Assembly (NCBI RefSeq): GCF_964031165.1
Contig: NZ_OZ035011.1
Coordinates: 1,540,001-1,604,000 of the forward strand
DNA: 64,000 nucleotides
Direction of reading: 5' to 3'
Origin: Rickettsiella endosymbiont of Rhagonycha lignosa
GTDB taxonomy: Bacteria > Pseudomonadota > Gammaproteobacteria > Diplorickettsiales > Diplorickettsiaceae
Notes under the pieces: generated by a model
Told to the model about the DNA's origin: nothing
Database searches by the model: none
The model's input: the letters and a program-made list of their open reading frames with translations, nothing else
Program-made: the position numbers and the translations under genes
Part shown: positions 56,247 through 64,000 of the stretch, in pieces
How positions within the stretch are numbered: position 1 is the stretch's first letter
Layout of the letters: each line of letters opens with the position of its first letter

Positions 56247-58151
56247 TTATATTGTCGCAATGTCTCCTTTTTGTTCTAACCATATTTTTCGATCGCCCGA
56301 TCGTTTTTTTGCTAATAACATATCCATCAAAGTAATCGTTTTTTGTTCATTATCTATGGTAAGTTGAACCAGTCTTCGAGTATCGGGCGCCATTGTTGTT
56401 TCGCGCAATTGCATAGGATTCATTTCACCTAAGCCTTTAAATCGCTGTATGCTGACTTTTCCTTTTTTATTTCCGGCATTTAATCTATCCAAAATACCTT
56501 GCTTTTCTTCATCATCCAAAGCATAAAAAACTTCTTTGCCGATATCTATACGATAAAGTGGTGGCATAGCAATATAAATATGCCCCGCTTCAATTAAGGA
56601 TCGAAAATGTTTTAAAAATAAACCGCATAGCAACGTAGCAATATGTAAACCATCAGAATCCGCATCCGCTAGCACACAAATTTTACCATAACGTAACCCT
56701 GTTAAATCGCCGGACCCAGGGTCGACACCCAGAGCCACAGCAATATCATGAATTTCTTGTGACCCTAATACTTGATTACTCGCTACTTCCCAAGAATTTA
56801 AAATTTTCCCTCGTAATGGCATAATTGCTTGAAACTCTCTGTCTCGTGCTTGTTTTGCAGAACCACCCGCTGAATCACCTTCAACTAAAAATAACTCTGT
56901 GCGACTTAAATCAGTTAGCGTACAATCGGCTAACTTCCCTGGCAATACTGCTCCACTTAAAATCTTCTTACGTGCGATTTGCTTACTGACTCGTAAACGT
57001 TTTTGTGCATTAGCTATCATTAGTTCTGCTAAATTTTCTGCCTCAGAAACATGCTGATTGAGCCATAGGCTAAAAGCATCTTTTATTACACCTGAAACAA
57101 ATGCTGCAGATTGGCGTGAAGTCAGTCTTTCTTTAGTTTGACCGGAAAATTGAGGCTCCAATAGTTTTACAGATAATACATAGTGGCATCCTTCCCATAC
57201 ATCTTCAGGTGCTAATTTTAATCCCCGGGGCAATAAATCACGTAATTCGCAAAATTCTCTCATTGCTTCTAGTAAACCGGTACGTAAACCATTGACATGT
57301 GTTCCACCTTGAATAGTTGGAATTAAATTAACATAACTTTCCATCAATCCTTCACCACTTTCTAAAAGCCAGCATAATGCCCAATCAACTTCCTCAGTTT
57401 CTGCTGCAAAATGCCCATAAAAAGGCTCTGTGGGTAAACAAGTATATTGGCTTAAACTATCCTTTAAATAGCTAACTACACCATCCTCATAAAACCATTC
57501 CTCTTTTTTATTGTTTGGTTTGTCAGTAAAACTAACGTGTAAACCTGGGCAAAGAACCGCTTTAGCACGCAAACTATGTTTTAATCGATTGACCGAGAAC
57601 TTTTCCGTATCAAAATAATGCTTATCAGGCCAAAAACGTAAAGAAGTTCCTGATATGGCCTGATCAACTTTACCTAGTTTTTTTAAGTTGGATTTTTTAT
57701 TTCCATTTTCAAATTGAATTTGATATATAAATCCATCGCGCTTAATAGTGACTTCTAAATGACGCGATAAAGCATTGACGACGGATACACCGACTCCATG
57801 TAAACCACCTGAATAGCGATAATTTTTATGGTTAAATTTACCGCCCGCATGCAGTCTGGTCAGAATAAGTTCTACACCTGTCACTTTTTCTTCAGGATGA
57901 ATATCAACAGGCATACCTCGACCGTCATCACTAACTGATAAAGAATTATCCGAATATAACACCACATCAATATGTCGTGCATAACCAGCCATCGCTTCAT
58001 CAACACTATTATCAATTACTTCTTGTGCCAAATGATTAGGCCGAGAGGTATCGGTATACATACCAGGTCGTCGTTTTACCGGGTCGAGGCCGCTTAAGAC
58101 TTCGATCGCTTCAGCCGTATATTTTTTTGAAGAAGAAGATTTAGATTTCAT
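56247..58151 (-). CDS. parE: DNA topoisomerase IV subunit B
   Basis: 634 aa. GHKL ATPase: EVIDNSVDEAMAGYA, SDDGRGMPVDIHPEE, GGLHGVGVSVVNAL. TOPRIM: LVEGDSAGGSAKQARDREFQ and LADADSDGLHI. QAIMPLRGKILN favours ParE over GyrB, as does the short length without the GyrB insert. Resolves linked chromosomes with ParC. Downstream of nudF by 10 bp. Confidence 0.97.
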   Translation of the reverse strand: MKSKSSSSKKYTAEAIEVLSGLDPVKRRPGMYTDTSRPNHLAQEVIDNSVDEAMAGYARHIDVVLYSDNSLSVSDDGRGMPVDIHPEEKVTGVELILTRLHAGGKFNHKNYRYSGGLHGVGVSVVNALSRHLEVTIKRDGFIYQIQFENGNKKSNLKKLGKVDQAISGTSLRFWPDKHYFDTEKFSVNRLKHSLRAKAVLCPGLHVSFTDKPNNKKEEWFYEDGVVSYLKDSLSQYTCLPTEPFYGHFAAETEEVDWALCWLLESGEGLMESYVNLIPTIQGGTHVNGLRTGLLEAMREFCELRDLLPRGLKLAPEDVWEGCHYVLSVKLLEPQFSGQTKERLTSRQSAAFVSGVIKDAFSLWLNQHVSEAENLAELMIANAQKRLRVSKQIARKKILSGAVLPGKLADCTLTDLSRTELFLVEGDSAGGSAKQARDREFQAIMPLRGKILNSWEVASNQVLGSQEIHDIAVALGVDPGSGDLTGLRYGKICVLADADSDGLHIATLLCGLFLKHFRSLIEAGHIYIAMPPLYRIDIGKEVFYALDDEEKQGILDRLNAGNKKGKVSIQRFKGLGEMNPMQLRETTMAPDTRRLVQLTIDNEQKTITLMDMLLAKKRSGDRKIWLEQKGDIATI

Positions 58152-58161
58152 AAAATAATAG

Positions 58162-58785
58162 TTACTCGCTTTTTTTCAAAAATACATCTCTCACAATTTG
58201 CTCATTATGTTGTAACCATTGTAAAGCAATAATAGTTGAAGCATTATTAATTTTTCCTTGATTAAGCAAACTATAAGCGGTTTTTAATTTTAAAACATGT
58301 AAACTAATATCTTCACCTTCCTCAGACACCCCATGAATTCCTTGTGCTAATTTGGCATTAACTTGTCCACAGAAAAGATAAATACGTTCTGAGCTTCCTC
58401 CTGGACTCACCCAATATTGGCAAATGGGAAATAAATTCGTTATTTCTAGACCACTTTCTTCCTGTGTTTCTCGTCGTGCTGCTTGTTCTACACTTTCATC
58501 TTTATCAATGACACCGGCTACTATTTCGATTAACCAAGGGCTTTTGGCTTTATTAACAATTCCTACTCGGAATTGTTCGATTAAAACCAGTTGATCATTC
58601 TGCGCATCAAACAATAGAACCCCCACTGCCTCACCTCTTTCAAAGACTTCCCGTAGTCGTGGCTGACTCCATTCCCCATTATATAGACGAAATTGGACTT
58701 TCAATTGTTTTATCTGAAAATGTCCTTGATAAACTATTTGCTGCTGCAAAATTTTGACATCTGAACCGTCGAAATGGGAATTCAT
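58162..58785 (-). CDS. nudF: ADP-ribose pyrophosphatase
   Basis: 207 aa Nudix hydrolase from the ATG at 58785; the frame opens five codons earlier at a TTG. The Nudix box is GVIDKDESVEQAARRETQEE followed by SGLEI. FERGEAVGVLLFD, WVSPGGSSER and ASTIIALQWLQ match NudF. tolC-nudF-parE neighbourhood is conserved in gammaproteobacteria. Confidence 0.95.
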   Translation of the reverse strand: MNSHFDGSDVKILQQQIVYQGHFQIKQLKVQFRLYNGEWSQPRLREVFERGEAVGVLLFDAQNDQLVLIEQFRVGIVNKAKSPWLIEIVAGVIDKDESVEQAARRETQEESGLEITNLFPICQYWVSPGGSSERIYLFCGQVNAKLAQGIHGVSEEGEDISLHVLKLKTAYSLLNQGKINNASTIIALQWLQHNEQIVRDVFLKKSE

Positions 58786-58875
58786 AGGCCTATATCTCAA
58801 TTATGAAATCTGGCATAATAGCAAGCATCTATCTAGAAAAATCTACGTTTTTGTTCTTTTAGTATAAAAAAAATA

Positions 58876-60246
58876 ATGATACAACTCGACCTTTTTATCC
58901 CTAAATCGGCTAGACGGCTATCCATATGCTCTAAATTAGTGCTAGGTATTTATTTACCTTTTGCATCCTTCACGCCTGTTTTTGCTGCTGATTTAATCGA
59001 TATTTATAAAGCAGCTTTAAATAGTGATCCTATCTATCAGGCTGCGGTATCCACCCGATTATCCCAACGCGAAGCGATACCTCAAAGTGTAGCTGTACTT
59101 TTACCTAATATCTCAGCCCAAGCGAATGTTTCAAATAATTATCAAAACATTAGTCAGCTTCCTACTACCGGACAACCGAATGGAATAAGCAACTTCCAGT
59201 CTCAGGGATATAATATTTCCTTTAGACAACCTCTAATTAATGTCAATGATTGGTTAGCGGTTAAGCAAGCTAATAATACTGGGAAACAAGCTGATCTAAC
59301 ATTAGCAGCAGCTGCACAAGATTTAATTTTTCGCGTAGCGACTGCTTATTTTAATGTTTTATCCGCTCAAGACACTCTTCGATTCGCTAAAGCAGAAAAA
59401 AACGCTGATAGTAAACAATTGAATCAAGCTCAGAAACGCGTCCAAGTAGGTTTAGATGCCTTGACTAGTGTTTACGAAGCAAAAGCAGCGTACGATAAAT
59501 CACTCGCTACAGAAATAAGTGCAGAAAATACTTTACGCAATAATCAAGAGGCATTGCGCCAATTAACCGGACAGACTTATTCCTCCATAAAAGCCTTTAC
59601 AAAAAACATACCTTTGCAAAACCCGCAACCCAACAATATCGAACAGTGGATTGATGCAGCCACCCAGAATAATTTGAAGCTAATGGCTGCGCGCTATGGT
59701 GTAGAAGTCGCTCGACAGAAAATAAAGATGCAAGCTTCTGGACATCTACCTAGCTTAAGCTTAATAGGTAATTATGGAAAAACCGATACTTTTAATAATG
59801 TTCCTAATTCACTTAATAATAATGGCGGAACTTTAGGCTTAGAATTAGATGTTCCACTCTTTGCCGGCGGTGCAGTCTCTTCTAAAACCCGTCAAGCTCA
59901 ATATGATTTTCAAACGGTTAGTGCTAATTTAGATAATACTTATCGACTACTGATCGTTAATACCCGACAAAAATATAATGATGTTCTTGCCGATATCAGC
60001 AAAATCAAAGCTGAGCAGCAAGCCATCAAATCTGCTCAACTTTCGTTAGATAGTACCGAAGAGAGCTATAAAGCAGGAACACGAACTGTCGTTGATATCC
60101 TGATTGCACAACAAAATCTGTATGATGTAAAACGTACTGCGGCTAATGATCAATATAATTATCTGTTAGATACACTTTTACTAAAACAAGCCGCAGGTAG
60201 TTTAAAACCAGATGATTTAATGCTGATTAATAAATTTCTTGCTTAA
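58876..60246 (+). CDS. tolC: TolC family outer-membrane channel
   Basis: 456 aa. Signal peptide to about FAA|DLIDIYK. Two OEP repeats (res ~30-225 and ~240-440) with DLIDIYKAALNSDPIYQAA, FRQPLINVNDWLAVKQA, LFAGGAVSSKTRQA and EESYKAGTRTVVDILIAQQNLYD. Trimeric exit duct for type I secretion and drug efflux. No membrane-fusion or ABC partner adjoins. Divergent from nudF. Confidence 0.96.
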   Translation: MIQLDLFIPKSARRLSICSKLVLGIYLPFASFTPVFAADLIDIYKAALNSDPIYQAAVSTRLSQREAIPQSVAVLLPNISAQANVSNNYQNISQLPTTGQPNGISNFQSQGYNISFRQPLINVNDWLAVKQANNTGKQADLTLAAAAQDLIFRVATAYFNVLSAQDTLRFAKAEKNADSKQLNQAQKRVQVGLDALTSVYEAKAAYDKSLATEISAENTLRNNQEALRQLTGQTYSSIKAFTKNIPLQNPQPNNIEQWIDAATQNNLKLMAARYGVEVARQKIKMQASGHLPSLSLIGNYGKTDTFNNVPNSLNNNGGTLGLELDVPLFAGGAVSSKTRQAQYDFQTVSANLDNTYRLLIVNTRQKYNDVLADISKIKAEQQAIKSAQLSLDSTEESYKAGTRTVVDILIAQQNLYDVKRTAANDQYNYLLDTLLLKQAAGSLKPDDLMLINKFLA

Positions 60247-60267
60247 TTACATCATTCGATAATTTAC

Positions 60268-62622
60268 TCAAAGAGCTCTTGCATGACCATTAAAAACGTG
60301 ATTATTATCATTAACCATATAGGGGCTTATTAACGTTTCTATTTCTTCTATCTTGCTCATCGATTCTGTTTTTCCTCTCTTAAAAAAACTATGCTCGCCT
60401 AATGTCGTTAAAAATCTATGTTTGCCTAACGTTGTTCTTTTTTCATTTTCCAGTGTAATATTGTTATTAGAATCAGTCTGATTGTTTTGTTTTAATTTTT
60501 CCATATAAGCTTTCAAAATAACTACTTTTTCTTGCGCTGAGTCTGAATTAACGATGCTGAGTCTACCTATTTCATCTTTGCATATATTAATAGCTTTTTG
60601 TATTGCAACTGCTTTAGGTAGTGTTCGAGCAGATCCAGATTCATTTAATTCACTTACATTGTCAGCTAAATGTTCATGCACATGTTTAATATCAAATTGG
60701 TGCCACTCTTGTTTTATCGCTTCTAAAAGTCCTAAGGAAGACGTTTCAGTGCTTGTACAACGATTTAACTGACTAAATAAACAATTTAAAATTCCGAGAA
60801 TAGTTGCAGGAATAATAAAGATAATTTTTCCTATCCAATTAAAAATTCCGCCGTGATCATGATCGTGATGATCAGCTTGTTTATTACTAAAAAGCTGACT
60901 TACATCTGTCATCAATTCACTTAATGCTGAAATACCAACCATTAGCAAACAAGGAAGATTAAAAAATCTGTCCGATGCGACGCCAGTAAAGAACACATGA
61001 GTACCAAAAATAAGTAATTTAAAAATACTAAGTACTATTTTTAAAGGAATGCGTAATAAATGTAACAAATGCTGCAAATAATTTTCATTTGGCATTTGAG
61101 TTACTAATTGAGTTACTAAATTTTTATAAGATTTTATAAATGGTTTAAACAAATTATTAATCGATCCTTCAGCCAGTAAACCGACTGTTTGAAAAGAATT
61201 TTTCAAAATAAACAATAACTCACTTGACATGAAGGAAAGCGTTGCAATCGTACAGAGGGTGACATTAACATATTGTTTTAATTGAATAAAAGCTGTAAAT
61301 CCAGTTGCACCTGCAACGATTAAACCACAAGCTAACGCCATAAAACTCAATACCATTCGCACCGCATAGGTACAAAATGTTTCTTGTTCTTTTAATTTAA
61401 ACCAATTTATTAATTTATTAAAAAATTGTGCAAATGATTTTCCAATCACAAGGCAAATATATTTTAAAATATTTGGTCGTCCATTATATGTTTGTTCTAT
61501 TTCTTTATTAAGCTCTCTCCACCAAGTGGATAAAGTCTCATTTAAAATCAAATCTGTTGAAGTATTATAAATTAAAATAGCATAAGAAATAGCTGCTAAA
61601 ATAGCTAATGGCCAGATGACCACAGATGCGATCGTTGTAGACAACCCTAAAGCGATTAAGACTGCCGGGAAAGTGTAGAAAGTAATAACTCCTAAACATA
61701 ACCCTACACCAAGACTAAACAACATTCCAAAGCGCAAAGGCCATAATTTTATGACCTTTTTAGATACTTCTTCCTTAAGTTCGTTAATAAAATCTTCGCT
61801 TAAATTTTCTGCGTTATTTAACAATTCACAGCTTTTTGGTTCAACGACCGATTTGATTAGCAGTTTTTTTAAAAGCTTTAATCGAGCTTTTACCTCTTTG
61901 GTTTCAGATTTCTTTTTATGACACAACTTAACTTGTTTAATAAAGTGTTGATTAGCAACATAGCTAGCTACAAAAAAGCTTGTTTTTAAAAAAACTAGTT
62001 TCTTGAGGTTTTTTTCTAAATTTAAGAATCGGAGTTCATCTTCAGGTTCAACATAGCTTGGAGTGCCGTCTCTTCTAAGTTTAAAATTAGAAAAATATTC
62101 TTTTATTTCTTGCTGATTTTTAGCATCAATTGAATGTTCTTCAATTTTTTGCTGATTTTCGACATCAATTGAAGGATTTTCTTTTTTGTGAAATTTCTTA
62201 TACTTACTTAGAAGAGTATTTTTATCATAATCAATTTCCTGAAAAATATCTTCATCATTAACAATTTTCTTTAGTTTATATTTTTTGTTAATATCAACAA
62301 AAAAATCATATAAATTATTTTTAATTTCTTTTTCATATTGTTCTATAAGAACCAAATCATCTTCAAATTTCTCAATAATTAAATATTGCCACAGCGTTTT
62401 TTCACTTAATAAGCTAAATCTACTAAATCCTTCGATAATATTCTTTCTGTAGATTTCACCTTCTACAATAGTTGCGCCGCATGCTGCATATCTTGCATAT
62501 CCCACATAAGGGGTAGGAGCAAGATCTGCAATTTGCCTAGCGCTGGTTAATCCATCAGCAGCAACTTGAGCACCTGCTAACAGCCAACCAATCGCTGTCT
62601 TTATTGCTTTTCTTTTTTTCAT
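60268..62622 (-). CDS. Large unrecognised membrane protein
   Basis: 784 aa; no family recognised. A small hydrophobic start (IGWLLAGAQVAADGL) precedes a long charged helical domain (~60-290). In it a 13-residue tandem repeat, SIDVENQQKIEEH and SIDAKNQQEIKEY (151-176), is visible. Then come about six or seven membrane segments between ~295 and ~620, a His/Asp-rich loop DHHDHDHGG (~580-590) and a polar C-terminal tail. It is monocistronic. The shape of a charged domain followed by paired membrane helices recalls vacuole-membrane effectors of Legionella and Coxiella, which is suggestive only; a resident transporter-like protein is the alternative. Confidence 0.65.
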   Translation of the reverse strand: MKKRKAIKTAIGWLLAGAQVAADGLTSARQIADLAPTPYVGYARYAACGATIVEGEIYRKNIIEGFSRFSLLSEKTLWQYLIIEKFEDDLVLIEQYEKEIKNNLYDFFVDINKKYKLKKIVNDEDIFQEIDYDKNTLLSKYKKFHKKENPSIDVENQQKIEEHSIDAKNQQEIKEYFSNFKLRRDGTPSYVEPEDELRFLNLEKNLKKLVFLKTSFFVASYVANQHFIKQVKLCHKKKSETKEVKARLKLLKKLLIKSVVEPKSCELLNNAENLSEDFINELKEEVSKKVIKLWPLRFGMLFSLGVGLCLGVITFYTFPAVLIALGLSTTIASVVIWPLAILAAISYAILIYNTSTDLILNETLSTWWRELNKEIEQTYNGRPNILKYICLVIGKSFAQFFNKLINWFKLKEQETFCTYAVRMVLSFMALACGLIVAGATGFTAFIQLKQYVNVTLCTIATLSFMSSELLFILKNSFQTVGLLAEGSINNLFKPFIKSYKNLVTQLVTQMPNENYLQHLLHLLRIPLKIVLSIFKLLIFGTHVFFTGVASDRFFNLPCLLMVGISALSELMTDVSQLFSNKQADHHDHDHGGIFNWIGKIIFIIPATILGILNCLFSQLNRCTSTETSSLGLLEAIKQEWHQFDIKHVHEHLADNVSELNESGSARTLPKAVAIQKAINICKDEIGRLSIVNSDSAQEKVVILKAYMEKLKQNNQTDSNNNITLENEKRTTLGKHRFLTTLGEHSFFKRGKTESMSKIEEIETLISPYMVNDNNHVFNGHARAL

Positions 62623-62716
62623 AACGCACTCTCACTTCAATGGGGTATAAATTAATTTTTTATACAGTATAAATTACTTAGCTTAAGAATCCATTAAATG
62701 ATATTAAGAATCATTC

Positions 62717-63403
62717 CTATTTGAAGGCGAGATAATAACCAAGAAAGGTTGAATCATCAAGAGAATTTTTTGTAGTGGGCATTAATGACAAATATTTCTC
62801 ATGCAATGCGATGGTTGAGCTACATAAGTTTTGTAAGCTGGAATCATTATGAATGATATCGTCTGTTCGTTTAATACTTTCTGTAGCTGATATTTGTGCA
62901 GCCAAAATGGCATTAATTTGGTTTTTTTTTAATAAATCACGTTCATGTGCGCGTTGAATTTGCAACTCTCGTGAGGTGGTGACCAATAAAATACGATTTA
63001 ATTTAATATAATCATTAGTAGAGGGTTTTTCCTTGAGTAATATAGAAGTTCTTTCTTCTAACAATAACGGTATCACTAGTAAACAATAGATGCCTGTAGC
63101 TTTTTTTAGGGCTATTTGTATTGCTCGATATATTAATGGATGTAATAAGCATTCTAACCATTCTCGATCTTTGGGATGATCAAAAATAATTGCTCGTAGT
63201 TTATCTCGATCGATAGTCGCATTTTTTTTTAATATGCTAGCACCAAACCGTGCAATTAATTGATCACGGATTTCCGATGAATTATCAATAAGCTCCCGAC
63301 CAATTTGGTCAGCATCGATAATACTTACCCCCAATTCCGCAAAGTAATGAGCAACCGTAGACTTGCCACTTGCAATTCCACCTGTTAACGCTACAGTGAA
63401 CAC
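62717..63403 (-). CDS. coaE: Dephospho-CoA kinase
   Basis: 228 aa. Final step of coenzyme A synthesis. P-loop GGIASGKSTVAHYF; SIIDADQIGREL, LLHPLIYRAI and ERDLLKKNQINAILAAQIS are family blocks. The start is GTG at 63403. It follows secB by 9 bp. The C-terminal ~25 residues extend beyond the E. coli protein (206 aa). Confidence 0.95.
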   Translation of the reverse strand: MFTVALTGGIASGKSTVAHYFAELGVSIIDADQIGRELIDNSSEIRDQLIARFGASILKKNATIDRDKLRAIIFDHPKDREWLECLLHPLIYRAIQIALKKATGIYCLLVIPLLLEERTSILLKEKPSTNDYIKLNRILLVTTSRELQIQRAHERDLLKKNQINAILAAQISATESIKRTDDIIHNDSSLQNLCSSTIALHEKYLSLMPTTKNSLDDSTFLGYYLAFK

Positions 63404-63412
63404 GCTGGAAAA

Positions 63413-63910
63413 TTAATGCGTAATAATAGAATTCGAAGGATTTTCTTTTTTCCCACTACCGCCTTTATCTTCCTGTTCTTGCATTTGCTGGGCATACAAC
63501 GCTTCAAAATTAACAGGCGCTAAATAGAGGGGTGGAAAACCCGCACGGCCAACCAAATCTGATACAGCTTCTCTAGCATAAGGGAATAAAATAGTGGGGC
63601 AAGTTATACTCATTACTTGATGGTTTTGCTCTTCAGTGAATCCTTTTAGCGTAAAAAGTCCTGCTTGTTTCACCTCAACCAAAAATAAGGTTTTATCTTT
63701 TGACTTCGCTGTGACAGTGATTTGTAAGACAACCTCATGATTATCGGCACCGATATCACTTGTATTCATAGTAAACTGCAAATTTAATTCCGGTTGCCAC
63801 TCTTCTTGAAAAGCCTGAGGGGAATGAGGAGTTTCTAGTGACAAATCTTTAACATAAACACGCTGAATAATAAATTCAGGCTGTTGCGAAGGCTTGTTTG
63901 GTTGATTCAT
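63413..63910 (-). CDS. secB: Protein-export chaperone SecB
   Basis: 165 aa. FIIQRVYVKDLSLETPHSP, FLVEVKQAGLFTLKG, CPTILFPYAREAVSDLVGRAGFPPLYLAPVNFEALY (in pieces) are diagnostic. Keeps preproteins unfolded for SecA. The tail is polar (EDKGGSGKKENPS). grxC-secB order is conserved; grxC ends 3 bp upstream. Confidence 0.97.
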   Translation of the reverse strand: MNQPNKPSQQPEFIIQRVYVKDLSLETPHSPQAFQEEWQPELNLQFTMNTSDIGADNHEVVLQITVTAKSKDKTLFLVEVKQAGLFTLKGFTEEQNHQVMSITCPTILFPYAREAVSDLVGRAGFPPLYLAPVNFEALYAQQMQEQEDKGGSGKKENPSNSIITH

Positions 63911-63913
63911 AAA

Positions 63914-64000
63914 TTACTCGTCTTTTAGTAAGGTGTCTAATTCGCCAGAGGTAGCTAATTTTGATAAATCATCAAACCCTCCGATAGATTTATTATTAAT
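63914..64000 (-). CDS. grxC: Glutaredoxin 3, C-terminal end (cut by window edge)
   Basis: The last 28 residues are visible on the minus strand: INNKSIGGFDDLSKLATSG then ELDTLLKDE and TAA at 63914. The GGFDDL glutathione-binding turn and LDTLL ending are those of glutaredoxin 3, and the position before secB fits. The CPYC site lies outside the window. Confidence 0.85.
   Translation of the reverse strand: MNNKSIGGFDDLSKLATSGELDTLLKDE

Overview
The window is an AT-rich, densely packed chromosomal segment of a gammaproteobacterium. Gene content and order (metG/apbC/dcd, hslVU-DUF971, def-fmt-rsmB, dapA followed by a BamC-like lipoprotein, tolC-nudF-parE, grxC-secB-coaE, rpsO-pnp) fit the order Legionellales. 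The low GC, a eukaryotic-like protein kinase, several unrecognised membrane or cytosolic proteins and a fresh pseudogene suggest a host-associated relative of Coxiella, Rickettsiella or Diplorickettsia. That placement is inference; no 16S rRNA gene is present.

Layout. 1-3156: leftward pyrimidine operon pyrD-carA-carB (carB cut by the window edge) whose proteins look like the eukaryotic CAD / Bacteroidetes type rather than the usual enterobacterial type. 3286-6780: an LprI-like secreted protein, tRNA-Leu(CAG), and rpsO-pnp-rhodanese with a strong hairpin/T-tract just before pnp. 7249-11922: an XRE-S24 regulator, nth, hemC, a YihG-like acyltransferase and a PBP5-type D,D-carboxypeptidase. 12209-24402: an unknown membrane protein, tamA-tamB with a hairpin over the tamA start codon, an M20 peptidase, a Firmicutes-like MurG, an MscK-type channel and an AdiC-like permease. 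24483-35938: translation and protein quality-control genes (rsmI, tyrS, hslVU, argS, rsmB, fmt, def), a SPOR protein, a DUF2807 protein and an OmpA-type lipoprotein. 36322-40778: an unknown cytosolic protein, a cyanide-insensitive-type cytochrome bd operon with a 35-residue DUF2474 subunit gene, and thpR. 40880-51926: tRNA-Ser(CGA), dapA with a minimal BamC, amgK-murU, proC, a protein-kinase-like gene, pckA, a pseudogene, trpS, dcd and mrp. 52009-64000: metG, an orphan RnfB-like ferredoxin, carbonic anhydrase, tRNA-Glu, an O-methyltransferase, parE, nudF, tolC, a 784-residue unknown membrane protein, coaE, secB and the end of grxC.

The most notable non-genic signal is a family of four related elements of about 105-115 bp (40994-41100, 42331-42440, 44459-44574, 50994-51107). 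Each sits directly upstream of a gene (tRNA-Ser, dapA, proC, dcd) in the same orientation relative to that gene. Two copies have clear inverted-repeat ends. They create false N-terminal extensions on dapA, proC and dcd and look like a MITE-like or leader-RNA repeat family.

Functionally, many genes concern the envelope: dacC, murG, amgK/murU, an LprI-like protein, TamAB, TolC, SPOR, DapA and BamC-like. The rest are mostly translation and core metabolism. No insertion sequence, prophage, CRISPR array or secretion-system cluster was seen.
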